This document shows positions 1 to 7,637 of a DNA stretch of 13,518 bases, piece after piece. How positions within the stretch are numbered: position 1 is the stretch's first letter; every line of letters begins with the position of its first letter. Source of the stretch: an uncultured Bacilli bacterium (GTDB taxonomy: Bacteria > Bacillota_I > Bacilli_A > RF39 > UBA660); assembly GCA_947584955.1 (NCBI GenBank), contig CANPWS010000019.1, forward strand, positions 1 to 13,518, written 5' to 3'. The notes beneath the pieces are model-generated. The model had not been told where the DNA came from, searched no databases, and saw only the letters and a list, made by a program, of their open reading frames with translations. Made by a program: the position numbers and the translations under genes.

Positions 1-1
1 T

Positions 2-568
2 ATTCCCCATAAAAAATACAGTAATGCTGATTTTGGTATTGAAACATATATTAGTTTAATAGATAAAGATAATGATGGTATTGATGATCAAACGGATATA
101 TTGAATAATGTTCGTAAATATATAGCAACAAATCCAAAATATAAAAGTAAATATTATGCGAGTGGTTATCCAGATGATGGATACGGTGTTTGTACAGATG
201 TAGTTGCTTTTGGATTAAAAGGTGCTGGATATGACTTAATGGAATTAGTAAATGAAGATATAAAAAATAATAGAAATAATTACAATATTGATACAATAGA
301 TAAAAATATAGATTTTAGAAGAGTTCAAAATTTGAAAATATATTTTGAAAATAATGCTATTTCTCTTACAACTGATGTTTATGATATTGAAAATTGGCAA
401 GGTGGAGATATAGTAATATTTCAAAATCATATTGGAATAGTATCGAATAATAGAAATAAAGATGGTGTTACTTTTATTATTCATCATGCTAATCCATTTC
501 AAAAATATTATGAGGAGGATATTTTAGAATCAAGAGATGATATAATAGGACATTATAGAATGAGTTAG
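2..568 (+). CDS. DUF1287-family protein, 5' end outside the window
   Basis: The reading frame is open from the window edge, so 188 C-terminal residues are visible and any signal peptide lies upstream. The residues around Y-P-D-D-G-Y-G-V-C-T-D-V-V (Cys at visible residue 64), N-I-D-F-R-R-V-Q-N-L, W-Q-G-G-D-I-V, H-I-G-I-V-S (His 143) and I-I-H-H-A (His 161/162) are the hallmarks of DUF1287 (YijF-like). Just before the domain is D-K-D-N-D-G-I-D-D (about residues 22-30), an acidic D-x-D-x-D-G stretch that also occurs in Firmicutes members. The family has no settled function; the invariant Cys followed by His residues would suit a papain/NlpC-like fold, which is my inference. The internal TTG at 101 is not a credible start, because the conserved sequence continues upstream of it. 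The gene ends at its own terminator and shows no functional tie to the transporter genes downstream. Confidence 0.85.
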   Translation: MPHKKYSNADFGIETYISLIDKDNDGIDDQTDILNNVRKYIATNPKYKSKYYASGYPDDGYGVCTDVVAFGLKGAGYDLMELVNEDIKNNRNNYNIDTIDKNIDFRRVQNLKIYFENNAISLTTDVYDIENWQGGDIVIFQNHIGIVSNNRNKDGVTFIIHHANPFQKYYEEDILESRDDIIGHYRMS

Positions 569-595
569 ATAAATTACAATTTATGAGGCAAATCG

Positions 596-628
596 GCAAA
601 TCATGTAATATAGAAGATTTGCTTTTTT
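596..628 (+). terminator. Rho-independent terminator after the DUF1287 gene
   Basis: GCAAATC (596-602) pairs perfectly with GATTTGC (616-622) across a 13-nt loop and is followed by six T. The left arm is the second copy of an 8-bp tandem repeat, GGCAAATC at 587-594 and 595-602, so either copy could in principle form the stem. Confidence 0.85.
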
Positions 629-630
629 CA

Positions 631-639
631 TGGTATAAT
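631..639 (+). promoter_or_regulatory. Extended -10 promoter of the first response regulator
   Basis: TGGTATAAT is a perfect extended -10 element 27 bases before the chosen TTG start. There is no recognisable -35 at 16-18 bp upstream; that position falls in the terminator hairpin. The same TG-N-TATAAT form recurs at 12183. Confidence 0.65.
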
Positions 640-665
640 TATATGGCGAGTAGGAAGTGATTATT

Positions 666-1334
666 TTGAAAACAATCTTGATCGTTGAAGATGATAAAGA
701 TATAAATGAAATGTTACAAAAGGTATTAAAAATAAATGGATACAATATTAAATCTGCATATTCTGGAACAGAAGCCTTACTTCTTCATAATAGTGATGTG
801 GATTTAATAATTTTAGATTTAATGTTGCCTGGCAAGAGTGGAGAAGAAATTATTAATGAATTAAAGAAAACAAAAAATGTTCCAGTTATTGTTACGAGTG
901 CTATTAATGATATAGACACAAAGTTAGATTTATTTAATTTAGGTGCAGACGATTATGTAACAAAACCATTTAATAATGATGAGTTACTTGCACGTATTAA
1001 AGTTCATTTAAAACATAATTCTAGAAATCAAGATGAAGTATTAAAAATAGGTGATATAGAATTAAATCCAAAAACTTATAAAGTCGTATGCAATGGTTTA
1101 GATATTACTTTGTCTAAAACAGAATTTGAAATATTAAAATTATTGATGAAAAATAATAATCAGGTTGTAACAAAGAGTGTTCTATTCGATACAATTTGGG
1201 ATACGATGGATTCTGCTGATGAAAATACCCTTAATGTTCATATTAGTAAAATTAGAAACAAACTAAAAAAAGCTAATCCAAATAAAGATTACATAGAAAC
1301 TATTTGGAGTGTTGGATATAAATTTAAAAATTAA
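666..1334 (+). CDS. OmpR/PhoB-family response regulator
   Basis: Cytoplasmic transcription factor, 222 residues from the TTG at 666. Receiver domain about 1-117: acidic pair E8/D9/D10, phosphoacceptor D51 (in I-L-D-L-M-L-P-G), T77 and K100 (in T-K-P-F). C-terminal winged helix about 125-222, ending in the typical I-W-S-V-G-Y-K-F. A GTG at 657 is in frame, but the AGGAAGTGA Shine-Dalgarno (652-660) overlaps it and is correctly spaced for the TTG at 666, which also gives the normal receiver start M-K-T-I-L-I-V-E-D-D. It precedes an ABC transporter and a histidine kinase, the usual order for peptide- or bacitracin-responsive resistance loci, so it presumably activates 1408-3161 on phosphorylation by the kinase at 3177. 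That pairing is inferred from context. Confidence 0.93.
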   Translation: MKTILIVEDDKDINEMLQKVLKINGYNIKSAYSGTEALLLHNSDVDLIILDLMLPGKSGEEIINELKKTKNVPVIVTSAINDIDTKLDLFNLGADDYVTKPFNNDELLARIKVHLKHNSRNQDEVLKIGDIELNPKTYKVVCNGLDITLSKTEFEILKLLMKNNNQVVTKSVLFDTIWDTMDSADENTLNVHISKIRNKLKKANPNKDYIETIWSVGYKFKN

Positions 1335-1350
1335 GGAAAATTTAAGGATT

Positions 1351-1378
1351 GTGTTAAGAGTTTTTTAACACTTTTTTT
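1351..1378 (+). terminator. Hairpin with T-tract after the regulator; possible operator
   Basis: GTGTTAA (1351-1357) and TTAACAC (1365-1371) form a perfect 7-bp stem with a 7-nt loop, followed by seven T. This is a standard terminator, but the -10 box of the next gene starts only two bases after the T-tract, so the inverted repeat lies where its -35 would be. It could therefore also be a binding site for the preceding regulator. Confidence 0.75.
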
Positions 1379-1379
1379 G

Positions 1380-1385
1380 TATAAT
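1380..1385 (+). promoter_or_regulatory. -10 box for the BcrA-type transporter operon
   Basis: TATAAT, preceded directly by TG, lies 22 bases before the ATG at 1408. No good -35 exists; the 17-bp position is inside the inverted repeat at 1351-1371. A promoter that needs an activator would fit. Only the -10 is directly seen. Confidence 0.5.
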
Positions 1386-1407
1386 GGTATCAGAAAGGGA
1401 GATGTAT

Positions 1408-2322
1408 ATGCAAGAAATAGTGTTGCAAACAAATAATTTAACTAAAAAATATAAAGATTTTGTGGCTTTAGATAATGCTAGTATAACAATTCACAAAGGT
1501 GATATTTATGGACTTATTGGTAGAAATGGTGCTGGTAAAACCACATTAATGAAAACCATCACAACTTTAACAAATAAAACAGGAGGAAGTTTTTCTTTGT
1601 TTGGTAGTGAAGAAGAACTAACTGAATCTAAAAGAAGAATTGGATGTTTAATTGAAAGTCCTGCATTTTTTGATAATCTAACTGCTTATCAAAACTTAAA
1701 ATATTATTCCATTCAAAAAGGAATTGTAGATGAAAAACAAATTGATAAAGTTTTAAAAACAGTAGATTTGTATAAAGAAAGGAATAAAAAATTTAAAAAG
1801 TTTTCTCTAGGTATGAAGCAAAGATTAGGTATTGCTTTTGCTATATTAGATAATCCAGATTTTATTATTTTAGATGAACCTATTAATGGACTTGATCCGA
1901 TTGGTATTAAAGAAATAAGGGATACGCTAAAAAGATTAAACGAGGAAGAAAAAATCACTATTTTAATATCTAGTCATATTCTATCCGAATTATATTTAAT
2001 TGCGAATCATTTTTGCTTTATTGATAAAGGAAGAATTATTAAAGATGTATCAAAAGAAGAGCTTGATTTAGAATGTAGTAAATGTATTGTAATAAGAACT
2101 AAAGATGTTAAGAAAGCAACTGTTGTATTGGAAAAAGAATTATCTACTACAAATTATAAAGTCATTGATAATACAGAAATAAGGCTTTATGATTATTTAG
2201 AAAACTCTGCCAAAGTAAATAAAACATTATTATCAAATGATATTGAGATAATGGGGATTTATGAATCTGGAATTTCATTAGAAGATTATTTCGATTCTTT
2301 AATAAAGGAAGGTGCTAAATAA
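1408..2322 (+). CDS. BcrA/LanF-type ABC transporter ATPase
   Basis: 304-residue nucleotide-binding subunit of an ABC-2-type exporter. Walker A G-R-N-G-A-G-K-T at 38-45; signature S-L-G-M-K-Q-R at 133-139; Walker B I-I-L-D-E-P with D156/E157; switch His 190 in S-S-H. The Q-loop position holds Glu (I-E-S-P-A-F-F, E83), the E-loop variant known from lantibiotic-immunity ATPases (LanF) and BcrA, which supports a peptide or bacitracin resistance role. The C-terminal 90 residues are an extension as in BcrA. I chose the ATG at 1408 because GAAAGGGAG (1393-1401) is correctly spaced for it; in-frame ATGs at 1384 and 1402 lie in the -10 or abut the Shine-Dalgarno. The stop overlaps the permease start by one base (TAATG), indicating translational coupling. 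Confidence 0.92.
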   Translation: MQEIVLQTNNLTKKYKDFVALDNASITIHKGDIYGLIGRNGAGKTTLMKTITTLTNKTGGSFSLFGSEEELTESKRRIGCLIESPAFFDNLTAYQNLKYYSIQKGIVDEKQIDKVLKTVDLYKERNKKFKKFSLGMKQRLGIAFAILDNPDFIILDEPINGLDPIGIKEIRDTLKRLNEEEKITILISSHILSELYLIANHFCFIDKGRIIKDVSKEELDLECSKCIVIRTKDVKKATVVLEKELSTTNYKVIDNTEIRLYDYLENSAKVNKTLLSNDIEIMGIYESGISLEDYFDSLIKEGAK

Positions 2323-3161
2323 TGTTAAATATCATTAAATCAGATTTATATAGAGTATTTAGAGGAAAGGCAATTTATATTGCTATAATATTTATACTTT
2401 TTTTAGCAGCAGTTAGTTGTTTTTCGATGAGTCCAGGTCATATTGGTATTACAACATCAAGTGATGAACAACCTTTAGTTAAAGATGAAGAACTATTAGA
2501 AAAAGTATATGAAACAGATTCAATCTTGGAAACAAGAGAACTTATGAAAGAATATGGAGCATATCCACTTGATAAATCACAACTTGGTGCTAATGCTAAT
2601 CTTTATTACTTTTTTATCATTGTTGTTGTGATTGTGTTAGTTACAGACTTATCTAATTCTACAGCTAAAAATACATTATCATCAGCAATTTCAAGAAAAA
2701 AGTATTATATGTCTAAATTAATTACCTGTATAGGTTTAGGTACATTCTTAGTTTTAATTAATAATTATGGTAGTTATATTATAAATTTAATAATGAATGG
2801 ACAGGAATTTTCAGCAGGAATTTTAGAGATAACTAAACTAACAATACTACAATTACCAATTTTATATGGTATAATTAGTATGTTAGTATGTATTGGTTTT
2901 TGTTTTAGAAAAACAGGAACATTTAATAGTATTACAATACCATTAATTATGGTGATACAATTAGTTTTTATGGGAGTGGCAACATTATTCCACTTTGATG
3001 CAAATAATATTTTAAATTATGAATTTCAATATATTATAGGTAATTTAGTATCAAATCCAAGTAATACATACATACTTAAAACTTTAGTTTTGGCTGTATT
3101 CTATATTATAATATTTAATGTAATTGGATATAGAGTATTTAGAAAAACAGAAATAAAGTAG
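2322..3161 (+). CDS. ABC-2-type transporter permease, partner of the BcrA-like ATPase
   Basis: 279-residue integral membrane protein with six likely membrane segments (about 17-36, 94-112, 133-156, 174-196, 203-224, 251-273). An acidic, hydrophilic loop of roughly 57 residues (37-93) lies between TM1 and TM2 and is probably extracellular. This layout is shared by BcrB and LanE/LanG-like permeases. It starts in the stop codon of the ATPase gene and ends 15 bases before the kinase gene, so all three are one transcription unit. Only one permease gene is present, unlike LanFEG systems with two, so a homodimer is the simple reading. The substrate cannot be read from sequence; a cell-wall-active peptide is inferred. 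Confidence 0.85.
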   Translation: MLNIIKSDLYRVFRGKAIYIAIIFILFLAAVSCFSMSPGHIGITTSSDEQPLVKDEELLEKVYETDSILETRELMKEYGAYPLDKSQLGANANLYYFFIIVVVIVLVTDLSNSTAKNTLSSAISRKKYYMSKLITCIGLGTFLVLINNYGSYIINLIMNGQEFSAGILEITKLTILQLPILYGIISMLVCIGFCFRKTGTFNSITIPLIMVIQLVFMGVATLFHFDANNILNYEFQYIIGNLVSNPSNTYILKTLVLAVFYIIIFNVIGYRVFRKTEIK

Positions 3162-3176
3162 AAAGGTAGTGAGCGT

Positions 3177-4064
3177 ATGGAAATAATATTAGTAATTTTT
3201 GTTATTATTATTTTATTTCTAGTTTGCTATCTTTTTTTTATGAAAATGGAATTAAGAAGGATAAAAAAAGAATTAGATTTAGTTTTATCGAGGAAAACAA
3301 ATGGATTAGTTCATACTGAATTTACATCAAAAGAAATTCATGATTTGGTAGAATGTATTAATACTCATTTAACTGAAATAAAAAGTAAGGAGAGTAAGTT
3401 AGAAAGAAAGAATGCTAATTTTGTTAAAATGATAAGAAATATATCTCATGATTTACGTACTCCTTTAACTTCCTCTTTAGGATATGTTAGTTTAATGTTA
3501 GAATCTGATATATCAGAGCAAGAAAAGATTAAGAATCTTAAAACAGTGGAAGAAAGATTATTAAGATTATCAGAATTAATAGATTCATTCTTTGAATTTT
3601 CTAAAATACTTTCCAATAACCAAGTTATAGAATTAGATGAAATCAATTTAGTTGCAGTAATAGAAAAAGCCATTTCTAATCATTATGAAGATTTTTCTAA
3701 AGATAATAGAATAATCAATTTTAAAACGAGTCAAAGAAATGTTAATATTAAGTCTAACGAATTAATGCTTACAAGAGTGTTTGATAATTTAATTAGAAAT
3801 GCTTATAAACATAGTAATGGAAATTTAGATATAGAAGTTAATAAAAATAATGATAAAATCAAAATAAAATTCATTAATGATTTACTATATAATGATTTAG
3901 ACGTGGAGCGAATTTTTGATGAATTTTATACAGTTGATATATCTAGGACAAAAGGGAATACTGGTTTAGGACTTGCTATTGCAAAAGAATTTGTAGAACA
4001 ATTAAAAGGAAAAATAAATGCTGAGAAGAAGAACAATAAGTTAAGAATTACTATTATATTTTAA
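3177..4064 (+). CDS. Sensor histidine kinase with a single N-terminal membrane segment
   Basis: 295 residues. One membrane segment (about 2-22) starts almost at the N-terminus, followed by a short linker and coiled region (25-85). The DHp domain carries I-S-H-D-L-R-T-P-L with phosphoacceptor H91; the catalytic domain has an N-box (N204, N208) and G2 box T-G-L-G-L-A (262-267). The usual D-x-G-x-G of the G1 box is missing: the site reads K-F-I-N-D-L-L, a form also found in related Firmicutes kinases with F-x-N. There is no extracellular sensor domain, so it probably senses through the membrane or through the transporter. ATG at 3177 follows GAAAGGTAGTGAG. It is the last gene of the operon begun at 1408; the regulator at 666 is its likely partner. 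Confidence 0.9.
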   Translation: MEIILVIFVIIILFLVCYLFFMKMELRRIKKELDLVLSRKTNGLVHTEFTSKEIHDLVECINTHLTEIKSKESKLERKNANFVKMIRNISHDLRTPLTSSLGYVSLMLESDISEQEKIKNLKTVEERLLRLSELIDSFFEFSKILSNNQVIELDEINLVAVIEKAISNHYEDFSKDNRIINFKTSQRNVNIKSNELMLTRVFDNLIRNAYKHSNGNLDIEVNKNNDKIKIKFINDLLYNDLDVERIFDEFYTVDISRTKGNTGLGLAIAKEFVEQLKGKINAEKKNNKLRITIIF

Positions 4065-4086
4065 AAAAATTAATTTAATCCATAAT

Positions 4087-4123
4087 AAGATTATCAAGTT
4101 AAAAATGGTAATCTTTTTCTTTT
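4087..4123 (+). terminator. Rho-independent terminator after the first kinase gene
   Basis: AAGATTATC (4087-4095) pairs with GGTAATCTT (4107-4115), one G-T wobble, 11-nt loop, followed by a T-rich run broken by one C. It separates the first module from the BceAB-like module. Confidence 0.8.
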
Positions 4124-4125
4124 AC

Positions 4126-4139
4126 TTACAAAACTGTAA
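4126..4139 (+). promoter_or_regulatory. Bce-type response-regulator operator
   Basis: TTACA-AAAC-TGTAA is a perfect 5-bp inverted repeat with a 4-bp gap. It matches the TNACA-N4-TGTAA consensus described for regulators of Bce-type resistance modules. It ends directly before the -35 region of the transporter promoter (-10 at 4163), about 42 bp upstream of the expected start of transcription, the position expected for activation. The regulator at 6978 is the likely ligand. Confidence 0.8.
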
Positions 4140-4168
4140 TTTTATATCTTATTAATATATTTTATAAT
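4140..4168 (+). promoter_or_regulatory. Promoter of the BceAB-like transporter
   Basis: TATAAT at 4163-4168, 24 bases before the ATG at 4192. The -35 position (4140-4145, TTTTAT) is poor and immediately follows the Bce-type operator, as expected for an activator-dependent promoter. Confidence 0.6.
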
Positions 4169-4191
4169 ATTATCAGAGAGGAGAAATTTAT

Positions 4192-4956
4192 ATGGAAGTT
4201 TTAAAATTAGAAAATGTAAAAAAGTATTATGGTGTTAATACGAATATTACAAAAGCAGTAGATGGAATTTCATTTAATGTAGATGAAGGTGAATTTGTCG
4301 CTATCATGGGAGCAAGTGGCTCTGGTAAAACTACATTGTTAAATTGTATTTCTACTATTGATAATGTTACTGCTGGACATATCTATGTTGGTGGTAAAGA
4401 TATTACCGAAATCAAAGAAGATGATATGGCAGATTTTAGAAAAGAAAATTTAGGCTTTATTTTCCAAGATTTCAATTTATTAGATACTTTAAGTATAGAA
4501 GAAAATATTTCTTTATCTTTAATTATCAACAATGAAGATCCAAACGAGGTTGATAAAAAGGTAAAAGATATTGCATCTAAATTAGGAATTGCAGATGTTT
4601 TAAAGAAGTTTCCTTATGAGGTATCAGGAGGACAGAAGCAAAGGTGTGCTTGTGCGAGAGCTTTAATTAATCACCCCAAATTAATCTTAGCAGATGAACC
4701 AACTGGAGCTTTGGATTCTAAATCTTCAAGAATGCTTTTAGAAACAATGGACGATATGAACGATAAGTTAAAAGCAACAATACTTATGGTTACGCATGAT
4801 TCATTTAGTGCAAGTTTTTGTAAAAGAGTTCTATTCTTAAAAGATGGTAAAATCTTTAATGAAATAGTACGTGGTAATAAGACAAGAAAAGAATTTTTTG
4901 ATGAAATAATTGACGTTCTAACACTTCTTGGAGGAGATGTTGGAAATGTTAAGTAA
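4192..4956 (+). CDS. bceA: BceA-like ABC transporter ATPase
   Basis: 254-residue MacB/BceA-type ATPase. Walker A G-A-S-G-S-G-K-T at 40-47, Q-loop Q92 (F-Q-D-F-N-L-L), signature V-S-G-G-Q at 144-148, Walker B L-I-L-A-D-E-P with D168/E169, and H202 in V-T-H-D. It energises the adjacent ten-TM permease; Bce-type transporters free lipid II-cycle intermediates from bacitracin, lantibiotics and similar peptides. ATG at 4192 follows AGAGGAG. Its 3' end overlaps the permease start by 11 bases. The length and the F-Q-D-F-N-L-L-D-T-L sequence are typical. The precise peptide specificity cannot be told. Confidence 0.93.
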   Translation: MEVLKLENVKKYYGVNTNITKAVDGISFNVDEGEFVAIMGASGSGKTTLLNCISTIDNVTAGHIYVGGKDITEIKEDDMADFRKENLGFIFQDFNLLDTLSIEENISLSLIINNEDPNEVDKKVKDIASKLGIADVLKKFPYEVSGGQKQRCACARALINHPKLILADEPTGALDSKSSRMLLETMDDMNDKLKATILMVTHDSFSASFCKRVLFLKDGKIFNEIVRGNKTRKEFFDEIIDVLTLLGGDVGNVK

Positions 4957-6919
4957 ATTAGCTTTAAGAAATGTTAAACGTAGTAGCCGAGATTACATTA
5001 TATATTTAATTACTATTACGATAGCATTTTCGCTTATGTTTGCTATGAATTTAGTATCATGGTCTGATGCGGTTGTAAATATTTCAGAAAACATGGATAC
5101 CTTTAAGAGTGTAATTATATTTGTTAATGTTATTATTGTTTTTGTTATTTGTTTTTTGATTAACTATACTACTAAATTTATGTATGAAAAACGAAGTAAA
5201 GAATTTGGAACGTATATGTTACTGGGAATAAAAAAGAAAAAAATATCTAAAATATTTTTACTTGAAAATATAATTCTTGGTTTTATTGCTTTATGTTTAG
5301 CAATCCCTTTGGGATTTATATTTAGTCAGTTTATATCACTTTTCATTGTAAAAGTATTAGAGTTTCCTCAAACGATTTTTATTGAATTTAATTTAATGTC
5401 GTTTATATTGTTGTTTATTTATTTTGTAGCTATATATTTACTGGTATTGTTCTTTGCATATAGAAGAATAAAAAAAGTAAAAATATATGATTTATTATAT
5501 TTAGAAAAGAAAAACGAAGAAAAAGTAATTAAAACGAAGAAAAGCCGAACTATCATCTTTGTTATTAGTATTTTAATAGGTATAGGTGCATTTTTAATTT
5601 GGAATACACAGATTCGCCCTGATATTGTCCAAGATAGTTCTGTATTAACGTATTTAATGATAGGTATTGTACTATTTATAATAAGTATTTATGGTGTAAT
5701 GTTTAGTCTATCTGATTTTCTACTTTCTTTAGTTTTAAAAAATAAAAAAATTAAATATAGGAAAGATAATCTATTTATAGCAAGATCATTTTCTTCTAAA
5801 GCTAGAACAATGGGCATGACACTTGGTACACTTGGAGTTTTAATCATGTTTACATCTTTATTTCTTAATTTTTCGAGTTTAAATAAAGGACTTTATGATT
5901 CTATTATTGAAACAACAGCTCCTTTTGATATATCTTTATTTTTTGAAAATAGAGATACCGTATTAAAAGCATATAATATAATAGAAGAAGATTATACGAT
6001 TCAGGATAGTATTATATATGATATATATTTAGATTCAAACAGTAATATTGAAAAACTACTTCCGTCATATTCCTATAAAGAGAATCCAACAGATTATATT
6101 ATGAAGATAAGTGATTATAATAAACTTTTGAATATGAAAGGAAAAAGTGAAATAACTTTAAATAACGATGAGTATTTATTAGTAATAGAAACAGCTGGAT
6201 TATCTTTAGTACAAACTGATTCTATAAAAGATATAACTTTATCAAATGGAAATACACTTCATCAAAAAGATATAACTACGGAATTATTCTTTTATGGCTT
6301 ATCTAATCAAGGTTATGCTTTGATTGTTCCTGATAATGCAGTTAGTAATCTAAATGTTTATGAAACATTTATGTCTGTTGATACAAAAGAAGATACGACA
6401 AAAGACTATGAGGAAATTTTGAATAATAAGCTCGAATCTGATTTATGTGTATTAGATGAAAACGGACAAGAAGAATGTCATTATTACCGTACTACTGTTA
6501 AGGGAGCAGTTATTGAAACATCTAATATTATGGTAGCAATAGTTACAGCAATTTGTGTTTATATGTCATTTATATTTGTAGCTATTGTTGGAACAATACT
6601 TGCTATTCAATCATTAAGTGATAGTGCAAAATATCAATACAGATATACAATATTAAAAAGGCTTGGAGTAAAAGATGATAAACTTTATAAGACAATTAGA
6701 AAACAATTATATATTTTATTTGGTATGCCAGCTATTTATCCAATAATTATTAGTTTTATAACTGTTTATTTACTGAATAGAATTTATGCACCATTATTAC
6801 CAAGTTCTACTATATATTTAACCTATTTCCTTGTAAGTATTATGATATTTTTACTAATATATTCTATTTACTTTATTGCAACTTATTTTGGATTTAAAAG
6901 AAATATTGATAAGAGTTAG
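4946..6919 (+). CDS. bceB: BceB-like ABC transporter permease with large extracellular domain
   Basis: 657 residues. Predicted membrane segments near 19-36, 55-75, 105-136, 152-171, 203-220, 236-258, 290-310, 528-556, 588-610 and 622-648, with a hydrophilic extracellular domain of about 215 residues (312-527) between TM7 and TM8. This is the BceB layout and length (about 650). F-G-T-Y-M-L-L-G-I-K at 87-96 and the FtsX-like core support the family. The extracellular domain contains only two Cys, C501 and C511, which could form a small disulfide loop. ATG at 4946 is preferred because GGAGGAG (4930-4936) is nine bases upstream; an ATG at 4937 and a TTG at 4928 overlap or precede that site. The protein normally binds the peptide-target complex and also signals flux to the BceS kinase, encoded here at 7634. 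Confidence 0.93.
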   Translation: MLSKLALRNVKRSSRDYIIYLITITIAFSLMFAMNLVSWSDAVVNISENMDTFKSVIIFVNVIIVFVICFLINYTTKFMYEKRSKEFGTYMLLGIKKKKISKIFLLENIILGFIALCLAIPLGFIFSQFISLFIVKVLEFPQTIFIEFNLMSFILLFIYFVAIYLLVLFFAYRRIKKVKIYDLLYLEKKNEEKVIKTKKSRTIIFVISILIGIGAFLIWNTQIRPDIVQDSSVLTYLMIGIVLFIISIYGVMFSLSDFLLSLVLKNKKIKYRKDNLFIARSFSSKARTMGMTLGTLGVLIMFTSLFLNFSSLNKGLYDSIIETTAPFDISLFFENRDTVLKAYNIIEEDYTIQDSIIYDIYLDSNSNIEKLLPSYSYKENPTDYIMKISDYNKLLNMKGKSEITLNNDEYLLVIETAGLSLVQTDSIKDITLSNGNTLHQKDITTELFFYGLSNQGYALIVPDNAVSNLNVYETFMSVDTKEDTTKDYEEILNNKLESDLCVLDENGQEECHYYRTTVKGAVIETSNIMVAIVTAICVYMSFIFVAIVGTILAIQSLSDSAKYQYRYTILKRLGVKDDKLYKTIRKQLYILFGMPAIYPIIISFITVYLLNRIYAPLLPSSTIYLTYFLVSIMIFLLIYSIYFIATYFGFKRNIDKS

Positions 6920-6944
6920 AGAGTAATGTAATCTAACTCTTTTT
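6912..6944 (+). terminator. Rho-independent terminator overlapping the end of the BceB-like gene
   Basis: AGAGTTAGA (6912-6920) pairs perfectly with TCTAACTCT (6932-6940), 11-nt loop, then a run of T to 6944. The left arm includes the stop codon (6917-6919), so translation up to the stop may influence folding. The -10 box of the regulator gene starts five bases after the T-tract. Confidence 0.8.
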
Positions 6945-6948
6945 ATAG

Positions 6949-6954
6949 TATAAT
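6949..6954 (+). promoter_or_regulatory. -10 box for the bceRS-like operon
   Basis: TATAAT lies 24 bases before the ATG at 6978. The matching -35 position is within the terminator hairpin (6926-6931, ATGTAA) and is poor. A weak constitutive promoter beside read-through from the transporter genes is plausible. Confidence 0.5.
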
Positions 6955-6977
6955 ATTTATAGAAATGTGGTGATGTT

Positions 6978-7637
6978 ATGAATATTATAATTGTTGAAGA
7001 TGATCCTATTATTAGAGAAAAACTATCTATTCTTTTAAAGGATAATGGATATGAAACTACTTTGATTAATGAGTTTGATAATATTATAGATAATTTGTTA
7101 AAAGAAAATGCTGATCTCATTTTGCTTGATATTAATTTACCATATATGGACGGTTTTGATATATGCAAAAAATTAAAAGAAAAAACAAATATTCCCATTA
7201 TTTTTGTTACAAGTAGAGATACAGCAGAAGATGAAATAAAAAGCATACAAGTTGGTGGCGTTGATTTTATAACAAAGCCATATAATAAAATTGTTTTACT
7301 TGAAAAAATCAAAAGAGCATTAAAATTAAATAATCCTATTAATTTTAGAGAACTAACTAAAAACGGTTATACTTTGGACTTGCATTTATCCATCTTGAAA
7401 TATCAAGATAAGGAAATAGAATTAACACGTAACGAGTTTCGTATTCTTTATTATTTCTTCACTAATTCGGGAAGACTTATTACTAAAGATGAATTATTAG
7501 AAAAACTTTGGAATGATAAGTATTATTTAGATGATAATATTTTATCAGTAAATATTAATCGTTTAAGAAATAAAGCAAAAGAGATAGGAATTACTGACTT
7601 TTTAACAAATATAAGAGGAAAGGGATATAAACTATGA
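6978..7637 (+). CDS. bceR: BceR-like OmpR-family response regulator
   Basis: 219 residues. Receiver domain 1-115 with E7/D8/D9, phosphoacceptor D51 (L-L-D-I-N-L-P), T78 and K100 (T-K-P-Y); winged-helix domain about 122-219 ending N-I-R-G-K-G-Y-K-L. The sequence N-L-P-Y-M-D-G-F and the adjacency to a BceS-type kinase and BceAB-type transporter identify the subgroup. The probable target is the TTACA-N4-TGTAA site at 4126. Start ATG follows GTGGTGATG. The stop TGA overlaps the kinase start in ATGA (7634-7637), so the two are translationally coupled. Confidence 0.93.
   Translation: MNIIIVEDDPIIREKLSILLKDNGYETTLINEFDNIIDNLLKENADLILLDINLPYMDGFDICKKLKEKTNIPIIFVTSRDTAEDEIKSIQVGGVDFITKPYNKIVLLEKIKRALKLNNPINFRELTKNGYTLDLHLSILKYQDKEIELTRNEFRILYYFFTNSGRLITKDELLEKLWNDKYYLDDNILSVNINRLRNKAKEIGITDFLTNIRGKGYKL

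Noticed and set aside
619..624. TTGCTT as a -35 for the promoter at 634
   Set aside because: The spacer would be only 9 bp; the extended -10 explains the promoter better.
6854..7312. Minus-strand open frame of 152 codons opposite the BceB and BceR genes
   Set aside because: It is antisense to two clear coding regions, has low-complexity composition typical of the complement of A+T-rich genes, and has no family features.
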